64,000 nt of DNA from JACCQS01 sp963766765. GTDB lineage: Bacteria > Actinomycetota > Actinomycetes > Mycobacteriales > Geodermatophilaceae. The stretch lies in the NCBI GenBank assembly GCA_963766765.1, contig CAVYBR010000010.1, positions 1 through 64,000 of the forward strand, in the 5' to 3' direction. Within the stretch, counting starts at the first letter, position 1, and the number at the start of each line of letters is the position of its first letter. Of the stretch, positions 47,025 to 56,290 are shown piece by piece. The notes beneath the pieces are model-generated. The model saw only the letters and a program-made list of their open reading frames with translations. It was not told the DNA's origin and made no database searches. Both the position numbers and the translations under genes were made by a program.

Positions 47025-48834
47025 TCCGTATTGCTGTAATTGACCATGACCGTCTCGTAGCCGGCCGCCCGCAACTCCATGGCGGCATGCCGGGGGTCGT
47101 CGGACTCGATGCCTTGCCCGATCCGGTTCAGTACGGTTCTAAAGATGAGTTCCGCGGGCTTCTCCCGCGCCGCGACCTCGCTCTCCTCATCGTAGCTCGA
47201 GTAGTGGTTGCGGTTATCGCCGCGAATTCGGCGGCACAGGTCTGCACGGTCTTGAAGACCGGTCGCACGCCGAGTCAGTGCCGTAGCAGCCCGATGCCCG
47301 CCTCCCACCAAACGCGGCCGCAGGGCGGCGATTTGACCGTCGGAACATCCGGATCGCTTGGCCTTGCGCGGCGTTGGCTCCATGAGGGCGGGCGCGGCGT
47401 GGATCTTCAGCTAGCAGGTCGACAAGGGCGGCGATCTGGTCGGAGGGCCCACAGGTAGATCCCGGTCCTTGCGAAGACCTGTTCGACGCTGGCGCCGGCC
47501 CGCAACGCCCGCTCGACGTCGTCGATTCGGCCGTCCGTCGGTATCTCGATCTTTTCCAGGTGGACCCCGCGATGTCGTAGATCCTCCAGGATCGGGTGTC
47601 GTCCAGAAGCCTGATTCGGTCGTCTCCATCGAGCGCAGCGCCTTCTGGAGCACCTCGACGAAGTTGCGGCCCACCGACATCGCCTCGCCGACGGACTTCA
47701 TCGTCGTGGTCAGTCGCGGATCGGCACCTGGAAACTTCTCGAAGGCGAACCGAGGCCACTTCACGACGACGTAGTCGAGGGTGGGCTCGAAGGCGGGGCT
47801 GGGGTCTGTCCGGTGATGTCGTTCGTGAGCTCGTCCAGCGTGAAGCCGACCGCGAGCTTGGCGGCGATCTTCGCGATGGAAACCGGTCGCCTTGCGACGC
47901 CGGGCGCTGGAGCGGGAGACGCGCGGATTCATCTCGATGACCACAGCGCGACCGGTCTCCGGGTGAACGGCGAACTGGACGTCGATCCGCCGGTGTCGAC
48001 GCCGATGTCGTGCATCACCGCGGCGGCCGCGTCCCGCAGAGTCTGATACTCGCGGTCCGTCAGAGTCATGCGCCGGAGCCACGGTAATAGAGTCGCCGGT
48101 GTGCACGCCCATCGGGTCGAGGTTCTCGATGGAGCAGATAACGAGGAAGTTGTCCTTGCGATCGCGGATCACCTCGAGCTCGAACTCCTTCCAGCCCGAT
48201 CACGCTCTCTTCGACCAGAACCTCCCGAGAAGGGATTGCTCGAGTCCGGCCGCAGGTCCGGTCTCGTCGAACTGCGGCCGGGCGCGAACGATGGCGACGC
48301 CTGCTCCGCCCATCGTGTAGGACGGTCGCACGACGACCGGGTAGCCCGAACGGTTCGCCGCCGTGAGGACCCCGTCCATGGAGCCGCACACCTCGCTGTC
48401 AGGCGATTCTGCACCGATGGAGGCGACGATGTCCTTGAAGACCTGGCGGTCCTCACCCGCTGGATCGCGTCGATGTCGGCTCCGATCAACTCGACGCCAG
48501 AGCGCTCCAGCACGCCCCGCTCATGCAGCTCGGACCGCCACGTTGAGCGCGGTCTGCCCACCGAGAGTGGCCAGGTCGCGTCGGGCCGCTCGCGCTCGAT
48601 CACCCGCTCGACGACTCATCGGTCAGCGGCTCGATGTAGGTGGCATCGGCGAACTCCGGATCGGTCATGATCGTGGCCGGATTGGAGTTGACGAGGCTCA
48701 CCCGGATACCCTTCGGCTCGCAGGACGCGGCAGCATGGCCTGAGTGCCCGAGTAGTCGAACTCGCATGCCTGCCCGATCACGATGGGACCGGAGCCGATG
48801 ACCAGAACATGGTTGAGATCTCGCGCCTAGGCAC
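47025..48834 (-). CDS. carB: carbamoyl-phosphate synthase large chain, N-terminal half, frame broken
   Basis: CarB makes carbamoyl phosphate for pyrimidines and arginine. The start is GTG 48832-48834, overlapping the carA stop (HVLVIGSG follows after a shift). Recognisable ATP-grasp pieces include NLDPMGVHTGDSITVAPA, AVVIEMNPRVSRSSA, EPTLDYVVVKWPRFAFEKFP and GADPRLTTTMKSVGEAMSVG. The linker PNRIGQGIE-like and YETVMVN segment is the last homologous stretch before a join at about 47,020. The second synthetase domain and the regulatory domain are missing. More than ten frame changes are present. Confidence 0.8.
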
Positions 48835-50097
48835 TGCGCACACCCGATTCCCGCGCCAGTTTGTCGCTGAGTACCACTCGCTCGTTCCTCGCTGCGATGC
48901 TACCTAGCGCTCGGCCTGAGAGCAGGTCGACGAATCGGTCGAAGAGATAGTCGGCATCGTGCGGGCCGGCCGCTGCCTCCGGGTGGTATTGAACCGAAAA
49001 GGCCGGTACCTCAAGGCAGTTGAGGCCTTCGGCTACCCCGTCGTTAGACAGACATGGCTGACTTCGGCGGGGCCGTACGGGGTGTCGAACGGCTCGGGCC
49101 GCTGCGTGGCGATCAAGGGCGCAGATGGTTCCGAGGCGCCCGGTTCGGAGGCGCCCGGTGCCTGGATGGCGAATCCATGGTTGTGCGCGGTCACTTCAAC
49201 CTTGCCGGTGGCCAGGTCCAGCACTGGGAGGTTGATCCCGTGGTGGCCGTAGCGCAGCTTGTATGTAGACAGGCCCAACGCGCGGCCCAGGATCTGGTTG
49301 CCGAAGCAGATCCCGAAGAGCGGCACACCGGCTTCGAGCACACCGCGCACGGCCTCGACGGCATAGTCGGCGGCAGCCGGATCACCGGGTCCGTTACTGA
49401 TGAAGACCCCGTCGGAGAACCGGCCAACAGCTGTGTCGCTGTCGACCGGGCGGGATGCACCGCGACCTCGACCCCGCGCTGCGCCATCCGGTGGGGGTCA
49501 TGCTCTTGATGCCGAGATCGAGCGCGGCGACCCGGAAGCGGACCCGGCCGATCGCCGGGACCACGTGGGTCTGCTCGTCGTCACGTCGGGTGCGGGATCA
49601 GCACCGGCCATGTGCGGGGCAGCCAGCACCGCCGCGAGGACCTCGTTGACGGCGGATCTCAGGCTGGACACGCAACCCGCATCGTTCCGCGCTCACGCAG
49701 ATGCCGGGTCAGCGCGTCGGTGTCGATGCCGCTGATGCCGACCACGCCGGCATCGACGAGTGCGGATTCGAGGCTGCGTCGGGAGCGCCAGTTCGACGGC
49801 CGCGGACTCGGGTCGCGCACGACGAAGCCGGCCACCTGGATCGCAGCGGACTCCCCGTCCTCGTCCTCATGCCGGTGTTATGGGTGCCGTCGTCAGGACC
49901 ACCTGACCGGCATAGCTGGATCGGTCAGCGTCTCCTGATAGCCGGTCATCCCGGTGTGGAGACCGCCTCGCCCACGGTCTGCCCGCCCGCGCCAATGACT
50001 CGCCCCGAAACGTCCGACCGTCCTCCAGCACCAGCAGCGCCGGACGACGTGCGGTTCGCCGAAAACCGCCAGGCGTCGACGGCAGCACGTACGTCAC
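48827..50097 (-). CDS. carA: carbamoyl-phosphate synthase small chain, frame broken
   Basis: CarA is the glutaminase subunit. It starts with GTG 50097 (VTYVLPSTPGG) inside the pyrC stop. The N-terminal domain reads ALLVLEDGRTFRGES and TDPSYAGQVVL. The amidotransferase has nucleophile Cys in FGICFGNQILGRALGL, then TAHNHGFAIQA and a HPEA-type end. The C-terminus is unusual: after FVDLLSG, about 25 residues (LGSIAARNERVVLSDKLARE onward) come from a dispersed repeat, ending at TAG 48827-48829. Frame changes lie near 49,070, 49,390, 49,500, 49,640, 49,890 and elsewhere. Confidence 0.82.
48877..48901. repeat. dispersed 25-nt repeat, copy 1 (inside carA 3-prime end)
   Basis: The 25 bases beginning CTCGCTCGTTCCTCGCTG are identical to those at 62387-62411, 13.5 kb away. 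Here they lie in the 3-prime end of carA and encode SIAARNER on the minus strand. Confidence 0.8.
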
Positions 50098-51373
50098 CGT
50101 TGCGCCTTGCCGTCGAGCACGGTGGGCACCCCGCGGAGGAATGTCGCCACGACTCGGGCCGGCAGGTTCCGATCGGCGTACGGCGTGTTGCGGGCCCGTG
50201 GCAGTTCGCCGGGCTGACGACGGCGCGCGCGTCGGGTCCACCAGGACCAGGTTCGCCGGCCGGCCAACCTCGAGAGGCTGACCATGTCCGTCCAATTGCC
50301 CGATCCGCGCGGCCGGACAGACATCCGATCCGCTAGGCCGCGCCAATCCAGCAGGCCGGTCTCGATCATCGCCTCGACGGCGACCGACAGTGCCTGTTCG
50401 AGGCCGAGCATCCCGGGGGGCCATCGCCACTCGCATCCTTGTCCTCGAAGGCGTGCGGTGCGTGATCGGTGACAATGGCATCGATCGTGCCATCGGCAAG
50501 CCCGCGCGCAGCGCCTCAACGTCCTCGAGGGTCCGCAGCGGCGGGTTGACCTTGAACAGCGGGTCGTAGCCGGTCACGCACTCGTCAGTGAGCAGGAGAT
50601 GGTGCGGGGTCACCTCGCAGGTGACGGCGACCCCGTCTGCCTTGGCCCGGGCCAGGATGTCCACGCCTCCCCCGAGTCGATACGTGGCAGACGTGCAGCC
50701 GAGAACCCACATGAGCTGCCAGCAGGACGTCACGGGCGATGATCGCCTTCGGCGACGCTCGGCCATCCGGTCAACCCGAGGCGGGCCGAGAGCACTCCCT
50801 CGTGCATCTGGGCACCGATGGTCAGGCGGGGCTCCTCGGCGTGCTGGGCGATGACCCCGTCGAAGGCCTTGACGTACTCCAATGCCCGCCGCATCAGAGT
50901 GGGTCCGCGACACACTTCCCGTCGTCGGAGAAGATCCGCACCCTTGCCGGCGAGTCGGCCATGGCCCCGAGCTCGGCAAGCTGCGTACCGGACAAGCCGA
51001 CGGTCACTGCACCGACCGGCGCGACATCGACCAACCCGGCCTCACGACCCAGCCGCCAGACCTGTTCGACCACCCCGGCGGTGTCGGCCACCGGATCGGT
51101 GTTGGCCATGGCATGGATCGCGGTGTACCCGCCGAGCGCCGCGGCCCGGCTGCCGGTCTCGACGGTCTCGGCGTCCTCGCGGCCGGGCTCGCGCAGGTGC
51201 GTGTGCAGGTCAACAAACCCGGAAGCGCGATCAGCCCGGCTGCATCGAGCAGCTCCGCGTCGGCCGCCAGCCCCGTACCGATCTCAGCTATTACCCGTCG
51301 CGAAGAAGCAGATCGACCGCATCCTCGCCGTACGGACAACGCCCTTGATCAGCCAAGCTGTCGAAGAACTCAC
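50094..51373 (-). CDS. pyrC: dihydroorotase, frame broken
   Basis: PyrC cyclises carbamoyl aspartate to dihydroorotate. GTG 51373 (VSSSTAWLIKGV) overlaps the pyrB stop. Pieces include EIGTGLAADAELLDAAGLIA, AMANTDPVADTAGVVEQVW, GAVTVGLSGTQLAELGAMA, VTCEVTPHHLLLTDE, YDPLFKVNPPLRTLEDVEAL, and the end VATFLRGVPTVLDGKAQR at 50094. The metal-binding HxH near the N-terminus lies across a break near 51,215. Many single-base shifts interrupt the frame. Gene order pyrR-pyrB-pyrC-carA-carB with overlaps at every boundary indicates one operon. Confidence 0.82.
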
Positions 51374-52306
51374 GCCACGCCCCCGTCACTCTCCGACGCT
51401 CCACCCAACAGCAAGTACAGAACGGCCATCCGTACGGACAGCCCGTTGCTCACCTGCTCGACGATCGTCGAGCGCACGGAGTCGGCCACCTCCGCCGCGA
51501 TCTCCATCCCCCGGTTCGTCGGGCCCGGATGCATGACGATGGCCTCGTCGGACAGCGTCGCCATCCGACGGGCATCCAGCCCATACCGGCGGCTGTATTC
51601 GCGAGCACTCGGAAAATAGGAGGCGTTCATACGCTCCTGCTGCACGCGCAGCATCATTACCACGTCCGCCTTGGCCAGCACGCTGTCGAGGTCATAGCTG
51701 ACCTCGGCCGGCCAGGATCCCACCCCGACCGGGAGCAGGGTGGGTGGGCGACGAGCGTGACGTGCGCGCCGAGTGTGTCCAGGAGGAGAACGTTGGACCG
51801 GGCCACCCGGCTGTGCAGGACGTCGCCGACGATGGACACCCGCACGCCATCCAGTCGACCCAACCGGCGCCGGATCGTGAATGCGTCCAGAAGTGCTTGC
51901 GTCGGGTGTTCGTGGGTTCCGTCCCCGGCGTTGATCACGCTGCCCGCGACCCATTCCGCCAACCGATGCGGAGCGCCGGATGCGCTGTGCCGGCACACGA
52001 TTGCGTCGGCGCCCATCGCCTCCAGGGTGAGGGCGGTGTCTTTGAGGCTCTCGCCCTTGGACACGCTCGATCCCTTGGCCGCGAAGTTGATCACGTCGGC
52101 CGACAGCCGTTTCGCGGCGAGCTCGAAGGAGATGCGGGTTCGAGTCGAATCCTCGAAGAACAGGTTCACCACCGTGCGGCCCCGCAATGTGGGCAGCTTC
52201 TTGACTTCGCGCCCGGCTAGGGCCGCGTCAATCTGCTCCGCGGTGTCCAGGACTAACGTTGCGTCGCCAAGATCGAGATCGGCTGCGAGAGTAGGTGACG
52301 CCTCAC
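51370..52306 (-). CDS. pyrB: aspartate carbamoyltransferase, frame broken
   Basis: PyrB condenses carbamoyl phosphate and aspartate. GTG 52306 (VRRHLLS) overlaps the pyrR stop; a shift near 52,290 leads into LDLGDATLVLDTAEQIDAAL. Carbamoyl-phosphate binding FFEDSTRTRISFELAAKRL, SSVSKGESLKDTALTLEA and HPTQALLDAFTI are clear, then after a shift near 51,740 VSYDLDSVLAKADVVMMLRV and VMHPGPTNRGMEIA. It ends LLGGASESDGGVA at TGA 51370. About 310 residues is the normal catalytic chain size. Confidence 0.88.
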
Positions 52307-52941
52307 AGCCCTCCTCCCGGCCCGTTCTGGCCCGCAGGATTCGCTTTCGCCGGTTTCGGACCGGGTAGGACCAACACCTCGTCGAAGCCGTCGATTTCGG
52401 ACAATCGGACCCGGACCTGCTCGCTGCTCGCGGTGGGGAGGTTCTTGCCGACATAGTCCGCGCGGATCGGCAGTTGGCGGTGACCTCGATCAACAAGCAC
52501 CGCGAGTTGCACGACCCGCGGCCGGCCCACCTCACGCAGCGCATCCAAAGCCGCCCGGATCGTCCGGCCGGAGAACAACACGTCGTCGACCAACACGACA
52601 TGCCGCCCGTCGATGCCACTATCGGGAATCGATGTGGGAGACAACGGACGTACCCCTCGACTGCGAAGATCATCTCGGTAGAGCGTGATGTCGACCGTGC
52701 CGACCGGAATCGGATCATGATCACGTTCGGTGAAGACCTGGATGCGCTCGGCCAGACGTCGCGCGAGCGGACCACCTCTCGTCGGGATGCCGAGGAGGGT
52801 CAATTCAGGGAGATGGGCGTCGCCGGCCCGTTCGATGATCTCGTGCGCGATGCGGTCGATGACCCGGGTGATGTCGGATGAATCGAGGATGCCTCGGCCG
52901 CTGGAGGCCGACGATTCGGCAGTGATGTGGGCAGCTGGCAT
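52303..52941 (-). CDS. pyrR: PyrR bifunctional regulator / uracil phosphoribosyltransferase
   Basis: This 212-residue protein has the PRPP-binding loop VVLVDDVLFSGRTIRAALDA and the substrate segments LLGIPTRGGPLARRLAERI and PVGTVDITLYRDDL. PyrR attenuates or represses pyr mRNA in response to UMP and can also form UMP from uracil. MPAAHITAESSAS at 52941 is the chosen start; its ATG lies inside the 12-bp palindrome TGGCATATGCCA (52936-52947). A Pro/Gly-rich C-terminal tail follows the core. It heads the pyrimidine operon. I do not see a clear antiterminator fold in the 180-base leader. Confidence 0.92.
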   Translation of the reverse strand: MPAAHITAESSASSGRGILDSSDITRVIDRIAHEIIERAGDAHLPELTLLGIPTRGGPLARRLAERIQVFTERDHDPIPVGTVDITLYRDDLRSRGVRPLSPTSIPDSGIDGRHVVLVDDVLFSGRTIRAALDALREVGRPRVVQLAVLVDRGHRQLPIRADYVGKNLPTASSEQVRVRLSEIDGFDEVLVLPGPKPAKANPAGQNGPGGGL

Positions 52942-53059
52942 ATGCCATCGCCTCCTTCTCCGCCTCACGGGACGGGGTTAAAGGAGCAGTTCAGGCGACA
53001 GTAGCCGAATACAGTCGGTAACTCGCCACTCGCCACGCGCCACGCGGGCATGATTACGT

Positions 53060-53073
53060 GTACGCTGCGTAAC
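53060..53073 (+). promoter_or_regulatory. BldD-box-like site upstream of bldD
   Basis: GTACGCTGCGTAAC fits the published Streptomyces BldD consensus as I recall it (tnACnc-A/T-gnGTnAn) at every fixed base except the first t. It contains the perfect palindrome TACGC-T-GCGTA (53061-53071) and lies 50 bases before the bldD ATG. Autoregulation of bldD is known in Streptomyces. Confidence 0.6.
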
Positions 53074-53123
53074 GAGGTTGCTGGGAAACCGGACGGATTA
53101 CCCACAAGTAGCAAGGGACACTG

Positions 53124-53627
53124 ATGATCAGCGAGTATGCGCGTCAGCTCGGCGCACGGCTTCGGGCCATCCGCAACCAGCAGGGCTTGTCGCTGCAGCG
53201 GGTGGAGGACAAGTCGGAGGGCAAGTGGAAGGCCGTTGTCGTGGGCTCCTACGAGCGCGGCGACCGGGCGGTAACGGTGCAGCGTCTGTCAGAGTTGGCC
53301 GCCTTCTACGGAGTTCCCGCCGTAGAACTGCTGCCCGACCCACGGCCGAGCAGCGCCGAGATCAACGTAGAGAAGATCGTTCTGGACCTGGAGGCATTGG
53401 GCTCCGTACCGGTCGATGAGGCTGGGCCATTGGCGCGCTACGCCTCGACCATCCAGGCGCAGCGGCACGAGTACAACGGCCGCGTGCTGTCGATCCGCGC
53501 CGAGGATCTCCGTTCCTTGGCGATCATCTACGACATGGCGCCATCTGAGCTTTCTGAGCGTTTGCAGGATTGGGGAGTGCTGTCCGGTCCGCCCAACGGC
53601 GTCAACGGACACAACTCAGAGGTCTGA
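53124..53627 (+). CDS. bldD: BldD transcriptional regulator
   Basis: This 167-residue regulator has an N-terminal XRE-type helix-turn-helix (MISEYARQLGARLRAIRNQQ; GKWKAVVVGSYERGDRAVTV) and a C-terminal domain that in Streptomyces dimerises with tetrameric c-di-GMP. The signature RxD-x8-RxxD reads R114-H-E116 and R125-A-E-D128, so the first Asp is Glu. Residue numbering matches Streptomyces BldD exactly. A BldD-box-like site precedes it. Its TGA (53625-53627) lies in a 12-base palindrome shared with a possible nusB stop on the other strand. Mycobacteria lack a close BldD, which marks this block as foreign to block A. Confidence 0.93.
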   Translation: MISEYARQLGARLRAIRNQQGLSLQRVEDKSEGKWKAVVVGSYERGDRAVTVQRLSELAAFYGVPAVELLPDPRPSSAEINVEKIVLDLEALGSVPVDEAGPLARYASTIQAQRHEYNGRVLSIRAEDLRSLAIIYDMAPSELSERLQDWGVLSGPPNGVNGHNSEV

Positions 53628-54046
53628 GCTCCCTGCGGCGGGCAGCTGTTGGACCCCCCGCGGGAAACCGTTCCCAAGATCCCGTTGAGGAAGCTCGGCG
53701 ACTCGTCGGTGGAAAGACTCTTGGCTAGTTCCACCGCCTCGTCGATGGCCACTGCATCGGGGACGTCCGGGCAGTAGAGCAGCTCATAGATCGCGATCCT
53801 GAGCAGTGCGCGGTCGACGCCTGGCAGGCGCGGCAACGTCCAGCCCTGGGCATGTTCGGAAATGAGACCGTCGATCTCGTCCTGGTGAGCGAGCACGCCC
53901 TCGACCAGGACGGCTGCATAGGGAGCAACCGGCGGTTCCCCTACCTCGGCTCGATCCGCGAGCAGGCCGGCGACGTCGGTCCCGCGCAAGTCCGCCTCGA
54001 ACAGGATGTCCAACGCCCGTTTCCGGGCCTTCCTGCGCGCAGACAT
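53528..54046 (-). CDS. nusB: transcription antitermination factor NusB
   Basis: NusB binds boxA RNA with S10 and prevents premature termination in rRNA operons. MSARRKARKRALDILFEADL is the family N-terminus, followed by WTLPRLPGVDRALLRIAIYE and DAVAIDEAVELAKSLSTDES. It ends FLNGILGTV plus a tail. As read, the frame runs to 53528 and overlaps bldD by 100 bases. A one-base shift in the C6 run near 53,652 would end it at 53616 instead, sharing the palindromic TCAGAGGTCTGA with the bldD stop, which seems more natural. The start at 54046 follows efp by ten bases. Confidence 0.9.
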   Translation of the reverse strand: MSARRKARKRALDILFEADLRGTDVAGLLADRAEVGEPPVAPYAAVLVEGVLAHQDEIDGLISEHAQGWTLPRLPGVDRALLRIAIYELLYCPDVPDAVAIDEAVELAKSLSTDESPSFLNGILGTVSRGGSNSCPPQGAQTSELCPLTPLGGPDSTPQSCKRSESSDGAMS

Positions 54047-54056
54047 GGCGGATCCG

Positions 54057-54614
54057 TCAGGCCCGACCGAGGTAGCGGCCGTCGCGCGTGTCCACCTTGA
54101 GTCGGTCACCGGTGTTCACGAAGAGGGGAACATTGATCTTCGCGCCCGTCTCGAGGGTCGCTGGTTTGGTCCCTCCCGTGGACCGGTCCCCCTGCAGTCC
54201 TGGGTCTGTGTGCTCGACCAGCAGCTCGACAGTGACCGGTAACTCGACGAAGAGTGGGATGTTGTCGTGGACGGCCACCACGGCCTGAGCGTTCTCAAGT
54301 AGGTAGTCTGCCCCACCCCCGACAACCTCGGCGGCAACCGGAATCTGGTCGAAGGTGTCGCCGTCCATGAAGACGAAATCCGACCCGTCCTTGTAGAGGA
54401 AAGTCATGTTCCGCTTGTCGACGGTCGCGGTCTCCACCTTGGTCCCGGCGTTGAACGTCTTGTCCACGACCTTGCCGGACATCACGCTCTTGAGCGTTGT
54501 ACGGACGAAGGCGCCGCCCTTGCCGGGCTTGACGTGCTGGAAATCGATGACCGTCCACAGTTGACCGTCGAGGTCCAGGACGATGCCGTTCTTCAGGTCG
54601 TTCGTGGTTGCCAT
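54057..54614 (-). CDS. efp: elongation factor P
   Basis: EF-P (185 residues) relieves ribosomes stalled at polyproline. The three-domain protein starts MATTNDLKNGIVLDLDGQLW, has the tip loop HVKPGKGGAFVRT, and ends VDTRDGRYLGRA. Actinobacterial EF-P usually carries PGKGP in this loop with an unmodified Lys; here the second Pro is Gly, confirmed by the codons GGC GGC GCC. No EpmA or YmfI-type modifier is encoded nearby. It lies between pepP and nusB on the same strand, a common actinobacterial order. Confidence 0.95.
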   Translation of the reverse strand: MATTNDLKNGIVLDLDGQLWTVIDFQHVKPGKGGAFVRTTLKSVMSGKVVDKTFNAGTKVETATVDKRNMTFLYKDGSDFVFMDGDTFDQIPVAAEVVGGGADYLLENAQAVVAVHDNIPLFVELPVTVELLVEHTDPGLQGDRSTGGTKPATLETGAKINVPLFVNTGDRLKVDTRDGRYLGRA

Positions 54615-54631
54615 CTCGTTGGGTGTGCGGC

Positions 54632-55757
54632 TCAGAGAGCCACAAGCTCCTTGCTGGTCAGGGTGAGCAGATCGGGACCGTCAGCGCCCACCACGAGGGT
54701 GTCCTCGATGCGGACTCCACCTCGGCCAGCGAGGTACACGCCGGGCTCGACGGTGACTGTCATGTCTCGTTCCAGCCTACCGGCGCCCAACGCACTCAAC
54801 GCTGGCGCCTCGTGGATCTCCAGCCCGACGCCATGCCCGAGGCCGTGGGAAAGCGGGCCCATGGCCGGCCGCCACGATGGGGTTGCGCGCCGCCGCGTCG
54901 ACATCGACCACGGAAGCACCGACGGTCAAGGCCGCGCGACCGAGGCGCTGGGCAGTAGCCACGAGTTCGTAGATCTCGCGTTGCCAGTCGGCGGGCGGAC
55001 CCAGGACGAAGGTGCGGGTCATGTCCGAGTGGTATCCAGCGAAGGTCGCGCCGAAGTCGAGCTTGACGAAATCGCCGACGGCCAGCACGGCCTCAGCCGG
55101 ACGGTGGTGCGGTATCGCGGAGTTCGCCCCGGTGGCGACGATGGTTTCGAACGACACCGCATCCGCACCCAATGCCAGCATTCGGTTGTCGAGATCCCGG
55201 CCCACCTCGCGCTCCGATCGGCCGGCACTCAGGCCGCCCGCACTGATCAGCTCGGCAAGCGCCCGGTCGGCGATCGAGCACGCTGCACGCAGCGCTTCGA
55301 TCTCGGCGGCGTCCTTGACGACTCGGAGTGCCTCAACGGCGGCTTCGACGCTGAGTAATTCACTCGCGCGGCGCGCGGCGGTTGCCGCCTGCAACCGGGC
55401 CAGGCCGTCCACCGTGACCAGGTGCGATTCATAGCCGATCCGGGCGGCGCCGGACTGGGCGGCACGGCCGGCCAGAGCCTCAGCGCACGCGCGTTCGGTC
55501 AGCAGTTCCAGGTCGGGGGCCTCGACACCTGCCTGCGTCGTGTACCTGCCGTCGGTGGCCAAGACATCGGAGCCGTCCGGGCGGACGAGCAGCGCTGCGT
55601 TCGATCCGGTGAAGCCGGTCAGATACCGGACGTTGACCAGGCCACTGACGATGATCGCGTCGAGTGTGCGCTCGACTGCCACCGCCCGTAGCCGATCCCG
55701 TCGTGCGGCGATCCGGGAACGGTCATCGGTCGTGGTCTGTGGCAGGAGGTCGGTCAC
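54632..55757 (-). CDS. pepP: Xaa-Pro aminopeptidase, one frame break
   Basis: This M24 metallopeptidase of about 375 residues removes residues N-terminal to proline. The start is GTG 55757 (VTDLLPQTTTDDRSR). The N-terminal creatinase domain has DAIIVSGLVNVRYLTGFTG. The metal ligands Asp, Asp, His, Glu, Glu fall in VKLDFGATFAGYHSDMTRTF, then, after a break near 54,846, HGLGHGVGLEIHEAP, VTVEPGVYL and GVRIEDTLVV. It lies just upstream of efp; in actinobacteria the pepP-efp-nusB cluster is common and all three concern translation or proline. Confidence 0.9.
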
Positions 55758-55768
55758 GACTCGCCAGG

Positions 55769-56239
55769 CTACGCGTGCGGTTCGACGCTCACCTGGGCCG
55801 CAAGCCAGCGCAATCCGAGCAGGTAGCCGTCGACGCCCAGCCCACAGATGACGCCGGCGGCATGCGGGGAGATGTACGAGTGATGCCGGAAGGACTCCCG
55901 GGCGAAGATATTGCTGATGTGAACCTCGACCAGGGGGGCGGTCAGCGCAGCGCAAGCATCGCCCAGGGCGATCGACGTGTGCGACCACGCGCCGGGGTTG
56001 AGCAATACACCGTCTCCGCTGTCGGCGGCCTCATGCAGCCAGCCGAGTAACTCGCTCTCGGAGTCGGTCTGGCGAACCTTGATCGCAATTCCCATATGCG
56101 CAGCCGCGCTTTCACACAACACCTCGAGCTGCGCATAAGTGGTGTTCCCATAGATCTCCGGCTGACGGCTACCGAGACGTTCGAGATTGGCGCCGTTCAG
56201 CACCTGAATCGGCACGTAGGGTCCTTCCATGCGAGGCAC
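55769..56239 (-). CDS. aroQ: 3-dehydroquinate dehydratase, type II
   Basis: This 156-residue enzyme is the third step of the shikimate pathway. The N-terminal LNGANLERLGSRQPEIYGN supplies the catalytic Arg and Tyr loop; LLNPGAWSHTSIAL and VEVHISNIFARESFRHHSYI carry the substrate site and catalytic His. The type II enzyme is a dodecamer. ATG 56239 (MPRMEGP) is used, with a second ATG nine bases in. It lies 11 bases above pepP and 51 below aroB. Confidence 0.94.
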   Translation of the reverse strand: MPRMEGPYVPIQVLNGANLERLGSRQPEIYGNTTYAQLEVLCESAAAHMGIAIKVRQTDSESELLGWLHEAADSGDGVLLNPGAWSHTSIALGDACAALTAPLVEVHISNIFARESFRHHSYISPHAAGVICGLGVDGYLLGLRWLAAQVSVEPHA

Positions 56240-56290
56240 GAGACGTGGCTAGTGAGCCCACCTAATCGGGATTATGCACTCTGCGGGGGC

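Noticed and set aside
52942..53123. PyrR-responsive attenuator in the pyr operon leader
   Set aside because: The leader shows a small palindrome at the start codon but no convincing antiterminator/terminator pair with a T-run.
53528..53627. Functional antisense overlap of 100 bases between bldD and nusB
   Set aside because: Most likely produced by a one-base error in a C6 run that hides the true nusB stop.
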